Origin: Terrimonas ferruginea DSM 30193
Lineage (GTDB): Bacteria; Bacteroidota; Bacteroidia; Chitinophagales; Chitinophagaceae
Direction of reading: 5' to 3'
Length of the DNA stretch: 64,000 nucleotides
Assembly: GCF_000425585.1 (NCBI RefSeq)
Contig: NZ_AUDS01000027.1
Location: 16,917 to 80,916 of the forward strand
Part shown: positions 17,534-26,377 of the stretch, in pieces
How the letters are laid out: the number at the start of each line of letters is the position of its first letter
Numbering within the stretch: position 1 is the stretch's first letter
Made by a program: the position numbers and the translations under genes
Notes under the pieces: generated by a model
Database searches by the model: none
Seen by the model: only the letters and a program-made list of their open reading frames with translations
What the model was told of the DNA's origin: nothing

Positions 17534-19192
17534 TCAGCCGCCGACCATCTCGCGGGCATTTTCCAGGGCCGCCGCTGTCGGTTTCTCACCGCTCAGCATC
17601 TGGGCAATGGCCGTAATGCGCTCATCCCTGCTTAGCTGCCGGATGTTGGTCCTCACGGTGTCGCCCTGTGCCTGTTTATACACAAAAAAATGCGCATCAG
17701 CCTTGCCCGCTATCTGCGGCTGGTGCGTGATGCAGATCACCTGGCGGCTGGTGGCCAGGTCTTTCATAATCACGCCTACCTGTTTGGCCGCCTCCCCGGA
17801 AATGCCCGTATCGATCTCGTCAAATATCAATGTGGGCAGGTCGATGCGCTCAGCCACCAGTGATTTTATACAAAGCATCAGGCGGCTCAATTCGCCACCG
17901 CTGGCTACTTTGCCCACCGGCTGAAATTGATTGCTCTTGTTGGCATCAAATAAAAATTCGATCGCATCGGCGCCATGTGCACCGGGATTTTCAACAGGTG
18001 TGATGGACACTTTCAGTCGGGCATTGGGCATGCCCACCTGGGCCAGCAGTTTGTTTACCTTTTGCTCCAGCGGAGCTGTTTGCTGCTGACGGGCAGCCGA
18101 TAACGCCGCCGCCAGCTTGCGTAATTCTTTTTCCAACGCGGCTGTTTCCTTCGCCCGCGTTTCGATGGCTTCGTCTATTTGCAGTACGGCCTGCAGTTTT
18201 TCTTCCAACTGGTCCTTAATCGCTATCAGTTCGGCGGTAGACGACACGCCATGTTTTTTCTGCAATTTATAACCGAGCGAAAGACGTTCATTGAGCTGTT
18301 CGATCTTTGCGGGATCGTGTTGTACCTGGCTGCTGATGCGGTCCACTTCATCGGCAATGTCTTTGATCTCCACCTGTGCGGCCTGCATTCTTTCTATCAA
18401 AGCCGGCAGTTCTGCGTGATAACCGCTTACCTGTCCCAATTGGCCCTGCAGGCTTTTGAGTTGCTGCACAATGGGCGTTTCACTTTCTTCCAGCTCAAAG
18501 TATATGCGGCTGAGTGCGGCCTTGATACTTTCCGCATGACTGAGTGTACGCAGGCTGAGTTCGGCTTCTTCGAGTTCATCCGCAGAGAAAGCGGCATCCT
18601 CGAGTTCGGTATACTGAAACTTATTATAGTCGGCTTCTTTATCGAATTGTTCTTTTTGCGCGCGTAAGGCTTCCCATTCGCGGCGGGCCTGCTGCCAGCG
18701 GGTGTACACCCCATGATAATCGTGCAGAAGAGTCGCATTGCCCGCAAGGGCATCGATCACCTGGCGTTGAAAGTCGCTTTCTCCGATCTCGCGGGTATCG
18801 AATTGCTGGTGCATATCCACGAGCAGCGAGCTGAGTTGATTGAGTTGCGTGAGCGTAACGGGTGTGTCATTGATGAAAGCGCGGCTTTTACCGTTAACGG
18901 CGATCTCGCGGCGGATATTGACTTCATCCTGTACATCGAGTTCTTCCTGTTCGAGAAATGTGCGCACGGCTTTTTTCCCTTTTACATCAAACCATCCCTC
19001 TACCACACATTTCTTTTCTTTATTGACGAGTACGGCGGAGTCGGCACGTTGACCCAGGATGAGGCCCAGTGCGCCGACGATGATGGATTTACCGGCACCC
19101 GTTTCACCGGTGATGCTGTTCATGTGCTTTGAAAAAGGCACTTCCAGTTCATCGATGATTGCATAGTTCTGTATAAAAAGTCGTTGCAGCAT
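17534..19192 (-). CDS. recN: DNA repair protein RecN
   Basis: A 552-residue SMC-like ATPase that acts at DNA double-strand breaks. Walker A GETGAGKSIIVGALG lies near residue 29; two coiled-coil arms rich in Glu, Gln and Ala cover roughly 150-370 (for example EEAELSLRTLSHAESIKAAL); the C-terminal head has SGGELSRLMLCIK, Walker B LIFDEIDTGISG and QVICITHQPQIAG. Length is normal. It is preceded upstream by the zinc-ribbon gene terminator, so it has its own transcript. Confidence 0.96.
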   Translation of the reverse strand: MLQRLFIQNYAIIDELEVPFSKHMNSITGETGAGKSIIVGALGLILGQRADSAVLVNKEKKCVVEGWFDVKGKKAVRTFLEQEELDVQDEVNIRREIAVNGKSRAFINDTPVTLTQLNQLSSLLVDMHQQFDTREIGESDFQRQVIDALAGNATLLHDYHGVYTRWQQARREWEALRAQKEQFDKEADYNKFQYTELEDAAFSADELEEAELSLRTLSHAESIKAALSRIYFELEESETPIVQQLKSLQGQLGQVSGYHAELPALIERMQAAQVEIKDIADEVDRISSQVQHDPAKIEQLNERLSLGYKLQKKHGVSSTAELIAIKDQLEEKLQAVLQIDEAIETRAKETAALEKELRKLAAALSAARQQQTAPLEQKVNKLLAQVGMPNARLKVSITPVENPGAHGADAIEFLFDANKSNQFQPVGKVASGGELSRLMLCIKSLVAERIDLPTLIFDEIDTGISGEAAKQVGVIMKDLATSRQVICITHQPQIAGKADAHFFVYKQAQGDTVRTNIRQLSRDERITAIAQMLSGEKPTAAALENAREMVGG

Positions 19193-19233
19193 AGAAAAGG
19201 ATCGGGCTGCAATTTAGGGAAAGGAAAAAGGGA

Positions 19234-19268
19234 ATAAAAAAAATTCCCCTCACGGATGGTGAGGGGAA
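19234..19268 (-). terminator. Terminator behind the zinc-ribbon gene
   Basis: On the minus strand TTCCCCTCAC pairs perfectly with GTGAGGGGAA around a 5-base loop (19244-19268) and is followed by eight T residues. Confidence 0.88.
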
Positions 19269-19291
19269 CCGGAATTGCTGTAAAAAGCTTA

Positions 19292-20044
19292 TCAGATTTC
19301 GATGTTGTTGTTCAGTTCTTCGTCAACCAGGATACGGCCGCAGTTTTCGCAAACCATTACCTTTTTATGTTGACGGATTTCGCTTTGTTTCTGCGGAGGA
19401 ATAGCATAAAAGCAACCGCCACAGGCGTCACGCTCAACCGGTACAACGGCCAGGCCATTGCGGTAGTTGGTGCGGATCTTTTCGTAGCTGGCCAAAAGGC
19501 GGGGGTCTACGGCAGCACGGGCAGCTTCGGCCTGCTTCAGGTATTGGGTTTCTTCCTGCTCGTTAGCGGCGATGATTTTTTCCAGCTCTGACTTTTTAGA
19601 AGCCAGTACGCCTTCTTTCATGCCGATATTTTTCTTTGCTTTTTCGAGGGTGATCGCTTTTTCGGCAATCTCTTCGTTAGCGTCTTTGATATGCTTTTCA
19701 GCCAGCTTCACTTCAAGCTGTTGCATTTCAATTTCTTTGTTGATCGCTTCAAACTCGCGGTTGTTCTTCACATTCTCGCTCTGCTTCTCGTATTTCTTCA
19801 CCAGCGCTTCTGCTTCCTTGATGGCTTCCTTGCGTTGGTTGATAAATTCAGTAACGCCATTGATCTCCTCCTCAATGCGGGTCTGGCGGGCGTACAGACC
19901 CTGGATCTCGTCTTCCAGGTCGGCAACTTCCATAGGAAGTTCGCCTTTCAGGATGCGGATCTCATCCAACTTGCTGTCGATCTTTTGCAGATTGACAAGG
20001 GAACTCAGTTTTTCTTCAACTGAAAATTCTTTAACGGTTGCCAT
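19292..20044 (-). CDS. Coiled-coil protein with C-terminal C4 zinc ribbon (CT398-like)
   Basis: A 250-residue protein. The first 180 residues are a long Lys/Glu-rich coiled coil (EEINGVTEFINQRKEAIKEA and similar). The end holds a zinc ribbon with CGGCFYAIPPQ and then VMCENCG-type cysteines (VMVCENCGRILV). This is the CT398/YbgI-partner family often encoded beside Nif3, as here, where the nif3-like gene ends 29 bases upstream. Its molecular role is not settled. Confidence 0.88.
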   Translation of the reverse strand: MATVKEFSVEEKLSSLVNLQKIDSKLDEIRILKGELPMEVADLEDEIQGLYARQTRIEEEINGVTEFINQRKEAIKEAEALVKKYEKQSENVKNNREFEAINKEIEMQQLEVKLAEKHIKDANEEIAEKAITLEKAKKNIGMKEGVLASKKSELEKIIAANEQEETQYLKQAEAARAAVDPRLLASYEKIRTNYRNGLAVVPVERDACGGCFYAIPPQKQSEIRQHKKVMVCENCGRILVDEELNNNIEI

Positions 20045-20073
20045 TTATAAGACGTATTAATTTGACGAATTGA

Positions 20074-21171
20074 TTACAGGTAATAGCGTACAGGGTTCGT
20101 TATTATCCCGGTTTTAAGGACGGCAAAGGTAGTAAATTTTTCGGCTAATTGCTCCGCCAGCAGGTCAATGGTGAATTGCTCGCTTTCAAAATGACCGATA
20201 TCCGCGATCAGGATCCGGCCATCGGCATCAAAAAACTCGTGATATTTCATATCGCCGGTCACGTAGGCATCTGCCTGAGCCGCTAACGCACTGGAAACCA
20301 GGAAACTCCCCGCTCCACCACACAAAGCTACTTTCCGGATGGGTTTGCCTGTTGGAGGTGTATGCCGTACCAATTGCAAGCCGAATTTTTCCCTGAGCAG
20401 CGCCAGAAATGCCGTGATTTCGAGGGCTTCGGGCAAATAACCCGTTACACCCGCACCCAATCCCGGCTGGGCATTGGCCAACGGCACCAGGTCGTAGGCC
20501 ACTTCTTCATAAGGATGGGCAGCCAGCAGGGCGGCAACAACCGCGGATTGCCGGTATTGTGGCAGTACTACTTCCACACGTACTTCCGGCTCATGATGTT
20601 GCTGGTCTTTTTCACCGACAAAGGGTTGGGTGCCCTCGCCTGCCCTGAACGTGCCCGTTCCTTCGGTATTAAAACTGCAATCGCTGTAACGGCCGATAAC
20701 GCCGGCGCCTGCGTCGAATAAGGCCTGCCGCACCTGTGCAGCCTGCGCCCGCGGAACGAACGTAAAAAGTTTCAGCAGTGTACCTGTTTTCGGGGCCAGT
20801 ATTTGAATGTCGGTCAGTCCGAATACTTCGGCCATTCTCCCGCTTACGCCACTGATCACATTATCGAGATTGGTGTGAATGGCGTAAATGGCTATATCTT
20901 TTTTAATGGCATCGATGACGGTACGTTCTACATAATTGCGGCCGGTGATGCGTTTCAATCCTTTGAAAATAAGCGGATGATGCGCCACTACCAGGTTGCA
21001 GCCCCGATCCGCCGCTTCCTGCACCACTGCCTCCGTCACATCGAGGCAGCAAAGCACGCCGGTGCAATCCCATGCAGGATCTCCGGTGAGCAAACCAGCG
21101 TTATCATAACTTTCCTGAAGGGAAGGGTGGGCCCATCCTTCGAGGAAACGGACAATATCTGCAATCTTCAT
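20074..21171 (-). CDS. Nif3-like dinuclear metal centre protein
   Basis: A 365-residue Nif3/YqfO-type protein. Two NIF3 halves flank a central PII-like insert (KLFTFVPRAQAAQVRQAL to about residue 240). Metal ligands appear in VVAHHPLIFKGLKRI, AIHTNLDN, TGDMKYHEFFD and DIGHFESEQ. The family is conserved and hexameric; proposed roles include GTP cyclohydrolase-like activity, but the function is unproven. I start at ATG 21171 (MKIADIVRFLEGWAHPSLQE), not the upstream codon at 21219 inside the repeats. Probably one operon with the zinc-ribbon gene. Confidence 0.9.
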   Translation of the reverse strand: MKIADIVRFLEGWAHPSLQESYDNAGLLTGDPAWDCTGVLCCLDVTEAVVQEAADRGCNLVVAHHPLIFKGLKRITGRNYVERTVIDAIKKDIAIYAIHTNLDNVISGVSGRMAEVFGLTDIQILAPKTGTLLKLFTFVPRAQAAQVRQALFDAGAGVIGRYSDCSFNTEGTGTFRAGEGTQPFVGEKDQQHHEPEVRVEVVLPQYRQSAVVAALLAAHPYEEVAYDLVPLANAQPGLGAGVTGYLPEALEITAFLALLREKFGLQLVRHTPPTGKPIRKVALCGGAGSFLVSSALAAQADAYVTGDMKYHEFFDADGRILIADIGHFESEQFTIDLLAEQLAEKFTTFAVLKTGIITNPVRYYL

Positions 21172-21175
21172 GGGA

Positions 21176-21400
21176 TAAAAATAAGTGAATAAGTCAATCA
21201 GTGAATGGTGAATTGTCAATCGTGAATCGTGAATGGTGAATCGTCAATGGTTATGCAAGAGTATCAACCTCTGCGCCTTCATTACTTCGCGCCTTTGCGT
21301 GAAAAGAAGCTGTGTACACGCACATCTGCATAAGGAGCAAACCTTACGCCCTATGCCTTAAGCCTTACACCTTTCGCCTCATTACTTATAACTTAACACC
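21176..21400. repeat. Intergenic word repeats
   Basis: GTCAATCGTGAATCGTGAATG words at 21215-21250, then CTCTGCGCCTTCATT and CGCGCCTTTGCGTGAAAA at 21268-21306, then CCTTACGCCCTATGCCTTAA and CTTATAACTTAAC words. No gene seen in this 271-base gap. A TACCTTTTG box at 21431, just before the next gene, may be its promoter. Confidence 0.55.
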
Positions 21401-21442
21401 CCTCTCAGATCGGATATTCTAAAAAAATCTTACCTTTTGTAC

Positions 21443-22027
21443 ATGCTCAAACGCACTACCGTCAAATTTCTGCTGGCCGTGTTGGTAATCACCGGCCTTG
21501 CCGGCACGGCCGACGACGCGTCGCTGACCGCGGCCGAGAAAAAAGTAGTGGTAAAATACTTAAAGGATAGCCGTGATCAATTGTTGTCGGAGTATAAAAA
21601 GTTCTCGGAGAAGCAAGCGCGCTTTATACCGCAGCCGGATGGCACGTCCGCTGAAATTATCATGATTGCACAGCATTTATGGGAAAATGGTGCCTGGGAA
21701 AAACTGAAAAAAGCCATGCGGCAACATCCCCCTACAGACGGCAGTTCGCCTTGTGAGGCTTATGCACCTGAATTTACCGGCTGGACTATTTACCCGCCAC
21801 TTTCACGTTTGAGCATACAACCTTCTGCTGGTGAATACAAATCAATCCGCCAGTCGGGCATCCGCTACGTGCGCAATTCCACTGAAAATTTCAAAACACA
21901 TTATGTTGCGGCGGAAGATGGATGTGTAACAGGGTATCAATACCTGATTAGCATCATCGAACGTACCAACGAAACCACTGCTTATCTTCGCAACATCCGC
22001 CAGCATCCACAATTTCCGGCGGAATGA
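21443..22027 (+). CDS. Secreted DinB-like protein
   Basis: A 194-residue protein with a signal peptide (LLAVLVITGLAGTADD). The mature part begins LTAAEKKVVVKYLKDSRDQL and contains SEKQARFIPQPDGTSAEII, the pattern of the DinB/DfsB four-helix-bundle superfamily. Only part of the expected His-type metal ligands can be pointed to (AQHLWEN), so binding of a metal is uncertain. Start chosen at ATG 21443 with the hydrophobic core directly behind. Function unknown. Confidence 0.65.
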   Translation: MLKRTTVKFLLAVLVITGLAGTADDASLTAAEKKVVVKYLKDSRDQLLSEYKKFSEKQARFIPQPDGTSAEIIMIAQHLWENGAWEKLKKAMRQHPPTDGSSPCEAYAPEFTGWTIYPPLSRLSIQPSAGEYKSIRQSGIRYVRNSTENFKTHYVAAEDGCVTGYQYLISIIERTNETTAYLRNIRQHPQFPAE

Positions 22028-22071
22028 TTCTTGTAGCACTGTATTTTATTTAACCGAAACATATCATCACC

Positions 22072-22542
22072 ATGGCATTGAAAGTTGGCGATAAAGCCCC
22101 TGATTTCACCTTACCTGACACGGAAAAAAACGAAGTGGCCCTTTCCTCGCTGAAAGGTGAAAATGTATTGCTGTTGTTCTTTCCATTGGCCTTTACCAGT
22201 GTATGCACCAAAGAGCTTTGCAGTGTGCGCGACAACCTGTCGCAGTACAACGATGCGCAGGTACGCGTGCTGGGCATCTCGGTGGACTCGCCGTTTACGC
22301 TGGCAAAATTCAAAGCGGAACAAGGCTTGAATTTTTCCCTGCTGAGCGACTTCAACAAAACGGCATCAGCGGATTATGGAAGTCTGTATGAAACGTTTGC
22401 ATTGGGCATGAAAGGTGTATCCAAGCGATCGGCTTTCCTGATTGACAAGGACGGCATCGTGCGCTACGCTGAAGTGTTGGAAAATGCGGGTGAAGTGCCT
22501 GATTTCGACGCCATCCGTGGCGAAATGGCGAAAATTGGCTGA
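22072..22542 (+). CDS. Peroxiredoxin (AhpC/TSA family, BCP/AhpE-like)
   Basis: A 156-residue thiol peroxidase that reduces hydrogen peroxide and organic peroxides. The peroxidatic Cys45 stands in [14 protein letters not shown], and Cys50, five residues later, fits the atypical 2-Cys arrangement of Prx[15 protein letters not shown] opens the protein and [15 protein letters not shown] follows. No signal peptide, so cytoplasmic. It lies 44 bases behind the DinB-like gene. Confidence 0.92.
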   Translation: MALKVGDKAPDFTLPDTEKNEVALSSLKGENVLLLFFPLAFTSVCTKELCSVRDNLSQYNDAQVRVLGISVDSPFTLAKFKAEQGLNFSLLSDFNKTASADYGSLYETFALGMKGVSKRSAFLIDKDGIVRYAEVLENAGEVPDFDAIRGEMAKIG

Positions 22543-22663
22543 AAAATTCGTTAAAAAGCAAGGCTCTCTAGCAACTAAATAATTGATTTCCAATTGAGTC
22601 AGAAAATTGCGGCAAATGACTTGCGTATATGCTTAAAACGGTCTATTATTGAGGAAATAAAAT

Positions 22664-22671
22664 TAACTTTG
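22664..22671 (+). promoter_or_regulatory. -7 box (TAACTTTG) of the sorting-tail gene
   Basis: TAACTTTG fits TAnnTTTG and ends 5 bases before the TTG start codon at 22677, the same geometry as at gatC. Confidence 0.5.
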
Positions 22672-22676
22672 GTTCG

Positions 22677-23012
22677 TTGAAGAGAATTTTACCTATACTA
22701 CTTATCATACTGTTTTCGGCTACTTCTTCCCAGGCACAATCGACGCCTGCGGGAGGTGGTGAAGCCAAAATAGTCAGGTTCTATCCGAACCCGGCGACCT
22801 CTTATATCAACTTTGAGATCAAGAGCCGGTACCAGAAAGGATTGACCCTGCAGGTATATAGTTTTCTTGGTAAAAAAGTATTCGAACAGCAAAATGTGCA
22901 GGAAAAGACAACCGTCAACCTCACAGAATTCACCCGCGGCGTATACGTCTACCACCTCATCGATGCTTCCGGAAAGATCATCGACACGAATAAGTTTCAG
23001 GTCTCCAAATAA
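22677..23012 (+). CDS. Minimal secreted protein: signal peptide plus type IX sorting tail
   Basis: A 111-residue protein read from a TTG start. Residues 1-21 are a signal peptide (ILPILLIILFSATSSQAQ). Nearly all the rest is one type IX secretion C-terminal domain of the type A kind: IVRFYPNPATSYINFEI, then LQVYSFLGKKVFEQQ, then LTEFTRGVYVYHLIDASGK. Normally such a tail follows a large cargo domain; here the cargo is absent. An upstream ATG in frame is not available near the promoter, so TTG is the best start. It could be a surface protein in its own right or a remnant. Confidence 0.78.
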   Translation: MKRILPILLIILFSATSSQAQSTPAGGGEAKIVRFYPNPATSYINFEIKSRYQKGLTLQVYSFLGKKVFEQQNVQEKTTVNLTEFTRGVYVYHLIDASGKIIDTNKFQVSK

Positions 23013-23020
23013 TGTGTAAA

Positions 23021-23160
23021 TGTGCCCAACTTCGTTGGGTCCGTGTGAAAATGTGGAAATGCATTTAATGTAATTTCCAGCTTGGGTTTAACATGCAAAA
23101 GAATATGTATTTCATTTTCACATTCCCGGCTTGCCGGGACACATTCCACATTTTCACATT
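23021..23160. repeat. Inverted intergenic repeats with two short hairpins
   Basis: CCCAAC-TTC-GTTGGG at 23025-23039 followed by GTGTGAAAATGTGGAAATG is mirrored by CCCGGC-TT-GCCGGG at 23125-23138 followed by ACATTCCACATTTTCACATT. The arrangement may act as a terminator region between the converging sorting-tail and rlmI genes. Confidence 0.5.
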
Positions 23161-23162
23161 CA

Positions 23163-24335
23163 TCAAAGCACCTGCACAATCAAAAACTTCAGGTAATTCG
23201 TATTATCCATTCCCCAGATGATCGGATGATCTGATGCCTGGGCCTGGAAAGTTACCTGCCTGATAGAACGGCGCGCATCTTTGGCGGCCATTTGTATGGT
23301 CTGCAGAAATAATTCAGGATGTACAAGATTGGTGCAGGAAGACGTCACTAAAAATCCTCCGGGTTTCACCAGCTTCATGCCACGCAGATTGATCTCTTTA
23401 TAACCCGTAATGGCTTTTTGTATGGTCTCGCGGCTCTTCGTAAACGCAGGCGGGTCCAGCATCACCACATCGTATTGTTTGCCTTCCTTCCCCCACTGTT
23501 TCAATACATCAAAAGCATTTGCCGCCTCGAAACGGCAGATTTTTTCCAGGCCATTCAATGCCGCATTGCGGTTGGCCTGCTCCACGGCATTCTCGGAGAT
23601 GTCTAATCCCAATACAGATTTGGCACCATAAGAGGCGGCGTGTATTTCAAAGGTGCCGGTATAGGTAAAAGCACCCAATACGTCGGCATCTTTTACGATA
23701 TGACGGATGGCCCGGCGATTGTCCTGCTGATCCAGGAAATAACCCGTCTTCTGGCCATTCTCGATGTCTACATGAAATCGTAACCCATTTTCATTGATGA
23801 TGATCTTTGTATCGAATGGCGCGGACAGAAATCCTTTGTGTTGCGTTAAACCTTCGAGTTCACGGACAGGCACATCATTCCGCTCATATATTCCTTTCGG
23901 GGAAAAAATAGTTTCCAACGCTTTGACAATGGCCGGCTTCCAGGTATCCATGCCAAGCGTCAATGTCTGGATCACGAAGTAGTCGTTGAATTTATCGATG
24001 ATCAGTTGTGGCAGCCCGTCGGCCTCACCGAAAACGAGGCGGCAGTTTTCGACGTAACCGATTCGCTGGCGGTATTCCCAACACTGGCGGATGCGGTCGA
24101 GAAAAAACTGTTCGTTGATCTCCACATTTTTCTCGCGTGTGAGGAGACGCACAAGGATCTGCGATTTCGGGTTGATATAACCCATGCCTACATACTTGCG
24201 GTCATGCGTAAAAACAGTAACCGTTTCGCCGCCGGCGGGCTCGCCTTCCACCTTCTCTACTTCGTTGGCAAAAATCCAGGGGTGCCCGTTTGCAATACGC
24301 GGCGCAATTTTTCGTCTGAGATATACCTTCACCAT
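23163..24335 (-). CDS. rlmI: 23S rRNA (cytosine-1962 C5)-methyltransferase-like (RlmI family)
   Basis: A 390-residue class I SAM-dependent methyltransferase. The N-terminal PUA domain begins VKVYLRRKIAPRIANGHPW. The catalytic part has DVLGAFTYTGTFEIHAASYG and VLGLDISENAVE for SAM, the MLDPPAFTKSRETI motif and the cysteine motif SSCTNLVHPELF. This is the RlmI/YccW family that makes m5C1962 in 23S rRNA. I start at ATG 24335; the frame stays open to 24452 but without family sequence and it would run into the grpE promoter region. Confidence 0.9.
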   Translation of the reverse strand: MVKVYLRRKIAPRIANGHPWIFANEVEKVEGEPAGGETVTVFTHDRKYVGMGYINPKSQILVRLLTREKNVEINEQFFLDRIRQCWEYRQRIGYVENCRLVFGEADGLPQLIIDKFNDYFVIQTLTLGMDTWKPAIVKALETIFSPKGIYERNDVPVRELEGLTQHKGFLSAPFDTKIIINENGLRFHVDIENGQKTGYFLDQQDNRRAIRHIVKDADVLGAFTYTGTFEIHAASYGAKSVLGLDISENAVEQANRNAALNGLEKICRFEAANAFDVLKQWGKEGKQYDVVMLDPPAFTKSRETIQKAITGYKEINLRGMKLVKPGGFLVTSSCTNLVHPELFLQTIQMAAKDARRSIRQVTFQAQASDHPIIWGMDNTNYLKFLIVQVL

Positions 24336-24405
24336 AAGAACCGGCAAAGATATACAAAACGTCGCGGTGATGCGGTACAAACGGACATTTTGTCCCAAAG
24401 CATGG

Positions 24406-24436
24406 CTTGGCAGTATTATTGACAATCGTACCTTTG
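24406..24436 (+). promoter_or_regulatory. Promoter CTTG-N19-TACCTTTG of grpE-dnaJ
   Basis: CTTG at 24406-24409 and TACCTTTG at 24429-24436 are 19 bases apart, the Bacteroidota spacing. The grpE ATG follows at 24455. No CIRCE inverted repeat was seen. Confidence 0.6.
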
Positions 24437-24454
24437 CAAACAATTTTGACAAAA

Positions 24455-25027
24455 ATGGCAGAAAAAGACATCAACGAACAAATGGACAACGGCGCTGAAA
24501 ACCAGGCAGACTTCGGAATCAACGCCGATGAAAACATGGGGGGCTCTACGCATCTTACCGATCCTTTGCCCGCTGATAATGAAGACAATAAGCTGAAGGC
24601 GGAACTGGCAGAGGCAAAGGACAAGTACCTTCGTCTGGCTGCGGAATTTGACAATTTCCGTCGCCGTAGTGCCAAAGAACGTATCGAAACCATCCAGACA
24701 GCAGGCCGCGAAGTGATCAATGAATTGCTGGATGTGCTCGACGATGCCGAACGCGCAGAAAAACAGTTGGAAACATCCGACGACATGGCACAGAACAAAC
24801 AGGGCATTCAACTGGTGTTTAACAAACTCCGGAACGTGCTGCAGGCACGCGGCCTGAAACGTATGGAGACGGTAGGTCAGGAATTCAACCCGGACCTTCA
24901 CGAAGCCATCACCGAAATTCCCGCGGCATCCGATGAAGCAAAAGGCAAAGTAGTAGATGAAGTAGTAAAAGGTTATTACCTCAACGATAAGATTATCCGT
25001 CACGCCAAAGTTGTAGTAGGCAAATAA
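24455..25027 (+). CDS. grpE: Nucleotide exchange factor GrpE
   Basis: A 190-residue GrpE, which releases ADP from DnaK. An acidic unstructured N-terminus is followed by the coiled-coil dimer region ([20 protein letters not shown]), [12 protein letters not shown] and the beta-wing with [17 protein letters not shown] and the end [20 protein letters not shown]. An open frame extends upstream to 24407 but the ATG at 24455 follows the promoter and fits the family. dnaJ starts 28 bases behind; dnaK is not in the window. Confidence 0.95.
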   Translation: MAEKDINEQMDNGAENQADFGINADENMGGSTHLTDPLPADNEDNKLKAELAEAKDKYLRLAAEFDNFRRRSAKERIETIQTAGREVINELLDVLDDAERAEKQLETSDDMAQNKQGIQLVFNKLRNVLQARGLKRMETVGQEFNPDLHEAITEIPAASDEAKGKVVDEVVKGYYLNDKIIRHAKVVVGK

Positions 25028-25055
25028 GACATCCACCAGAAACACGCTACCAGCA

Positions 25056-26225
25056 ATGTCAAAAAGAGATTATTACGAAGTATTGGGAGTGGCTAAATCA
25101 GCCAGTGCAGACGAAATAAAAAAGGCGTACCGCAAGGTGGCCATGCAGTATCACCCTGACCGCAACCCGGGCGATAAAGCTGCGGAAGAAAAATTCAAGG
25201 AAGCAGCCGAAGCCTATGAAATCCTGAGCGATGCAGACAAGCGTGCGCAATACGACCGTTACGGTCATGCGGGCGTGGGTGCCGGTGCGCGCGGCGGATT
25301 CAACGGCGGCGCAGGCATGAACATGGATGATATCTTCAGCAACTTCGGAGATATATTCGGTGACGATGTATTCGGTAGCTTTTTTGGCGGCGGCGGTCAG
25401 CGACGCGGCGGCGGAGGACAAAGAACGCGTGGTGTGCGCGGCAGCAATCTCCGTGTAAAACTGAAACTGACTTACGAAGAAATTGCGAAAGGCGTTACCA
25501 AAAATATCAAGGTAAAAAAATATGTCGTGTGCTCCACCTGTAACGGATCGGGAGCCAAAGACAAAAATAGCGTACAAACCTGCAGCACCTGCGGGGGCAG
25601 CGGACAGGTTCGCCGTGTGCAGAATACCTTCCTCGGCCAGATGCAGACCGTTACCACCTGTCCTACCTGTAACGGCGAAGGCACTACGGTGACGGCGAAA
25701 TGTGGAAGCTGTAAAGGTGAGGGACGTGTATACGCGGAAGAAACGATTACGATCGATGTACCGGCCGGTGTGCAGGAAGGTATGCAGCTGAATGTAAACG
25801 GAAAAGGTAATGCCGGCGAACGTGGTGGCATGGCTGGTGACCTGATTATTCTTATTGAAGAAGAAGCACACAAAGACCTTCAGCGCGACGGACTCAACGT
25901 GGCGTATGACCTGTATATCTCTTTCACCGATGCGGTGTTTGGCACTTCTGTAGAAGTACCCACCATCGACGGAAGAGCGAAGATCAAAATACCGGCAGGC
26001 ACACAAGCGGGAAAAATATTCAGGCTAAAAGGAAAAGGGTTCCCTGCTGTCAACTCTTATGAAAAAGGAGATCAGCTGATCCAGGTAAATGTATGGACGC
26101 CGCAAAATCTTACGTCGGAGGAAAAAGCTTTGCTGGAAAAACTGGGCGAATCACCCAATATGAAACCACAACCCGAGAAATCGGAGAAAGGATTTTTTGA
26201 TAAATTGAGAGAGAAATTTTCTTAA
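25056..26225 (+). CDS. dnaJ: Chaperone protein DnaJ
   Basis: A 389-residue type I J-protein that delivers substrates to DnaK and stimulates its ATPase. The J-domain has [10 protein letters not shown] near residue 31. A Gly/Phe-rich stretch follows (about 75-130). The zinc domain has four CxxCxGxG repeats: [24 protein letters not shown] and CGSCKGEG. The C-terminal substrate domains complete the protein. Second gene of the grpE-dnaJ operon, closed by a terminator at 26298. Confidence 0.97.
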   Translation: MSKRDYYEVLGVAKSASADEIKKAYRKVAMQYHPDRNPGDKAAEEKFKEAAEAYEILSDADKRAQYDRYGHAGVGAGARGGFNGGAGMNMDDIFSNFGDIFGDDVFGSFFGGGGQRRGGGGQRTRGVRGSNLRVKLKLTYEEIAKGVTKNIKVKKYVVCSTCNGSGAKDKNSVQTCSTCGGSGQVRRVQNTFLGQMQTVTTCPTCNGEGTTVTAKCGSCKGEGRVYAEETITIDVPAGVQEGMQLNVNGKGNAGERGGMAGDLIILIEEEAHKDLQRDGLNVAYDLYISFTDAVFGTSVEVPTIDGRAKIKIPAGTQAGKIFRLKGKGFPAVNSYEKGDQLIQVNVWTPQNLTSEEKALLEKLGESPNMKPQPEKSEKGFFDKLREKFS

Positions 26226-26236
26226 TTCAAAAGCGA

Positions 26237-26276
26237 TCCCGAAGTTTCGGGACTGAGCTTGCCCGAAGTATCGGGC
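26237..26276. repeat. Two 16-bp hairpin elements behind dnaJ
   Basis: TCCCGA-AGTT-TCGGGA at 26237-26252 and GCCCGA-AGTA-TCGGGC at 26261-26276. Same core as the elements inside the Rhs orphans, with the outer pairs changed on both arms together. Confidence 0.7.
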
Positions 26277-26297
26277 GAAGGGTCAAAAATAAATAAC

Positions 26298-26325
26298 GCC
26301 CTGGTCAGTTGATCGGGGCTTTTTT
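26298..26325 (+). terminator. Terminator of grpE-dnaJ
   Basis: GCCCTGGTC pairs with GATCGGGGC (two G-T pairs) around a 4-base loop, followed by six T residues. Confidence 0.72.
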
Positions 26326-26377
26326 ATACTACTACTCGTGACATAGCATTGGCCTAGATTCTCTTTTGTGGATATCT

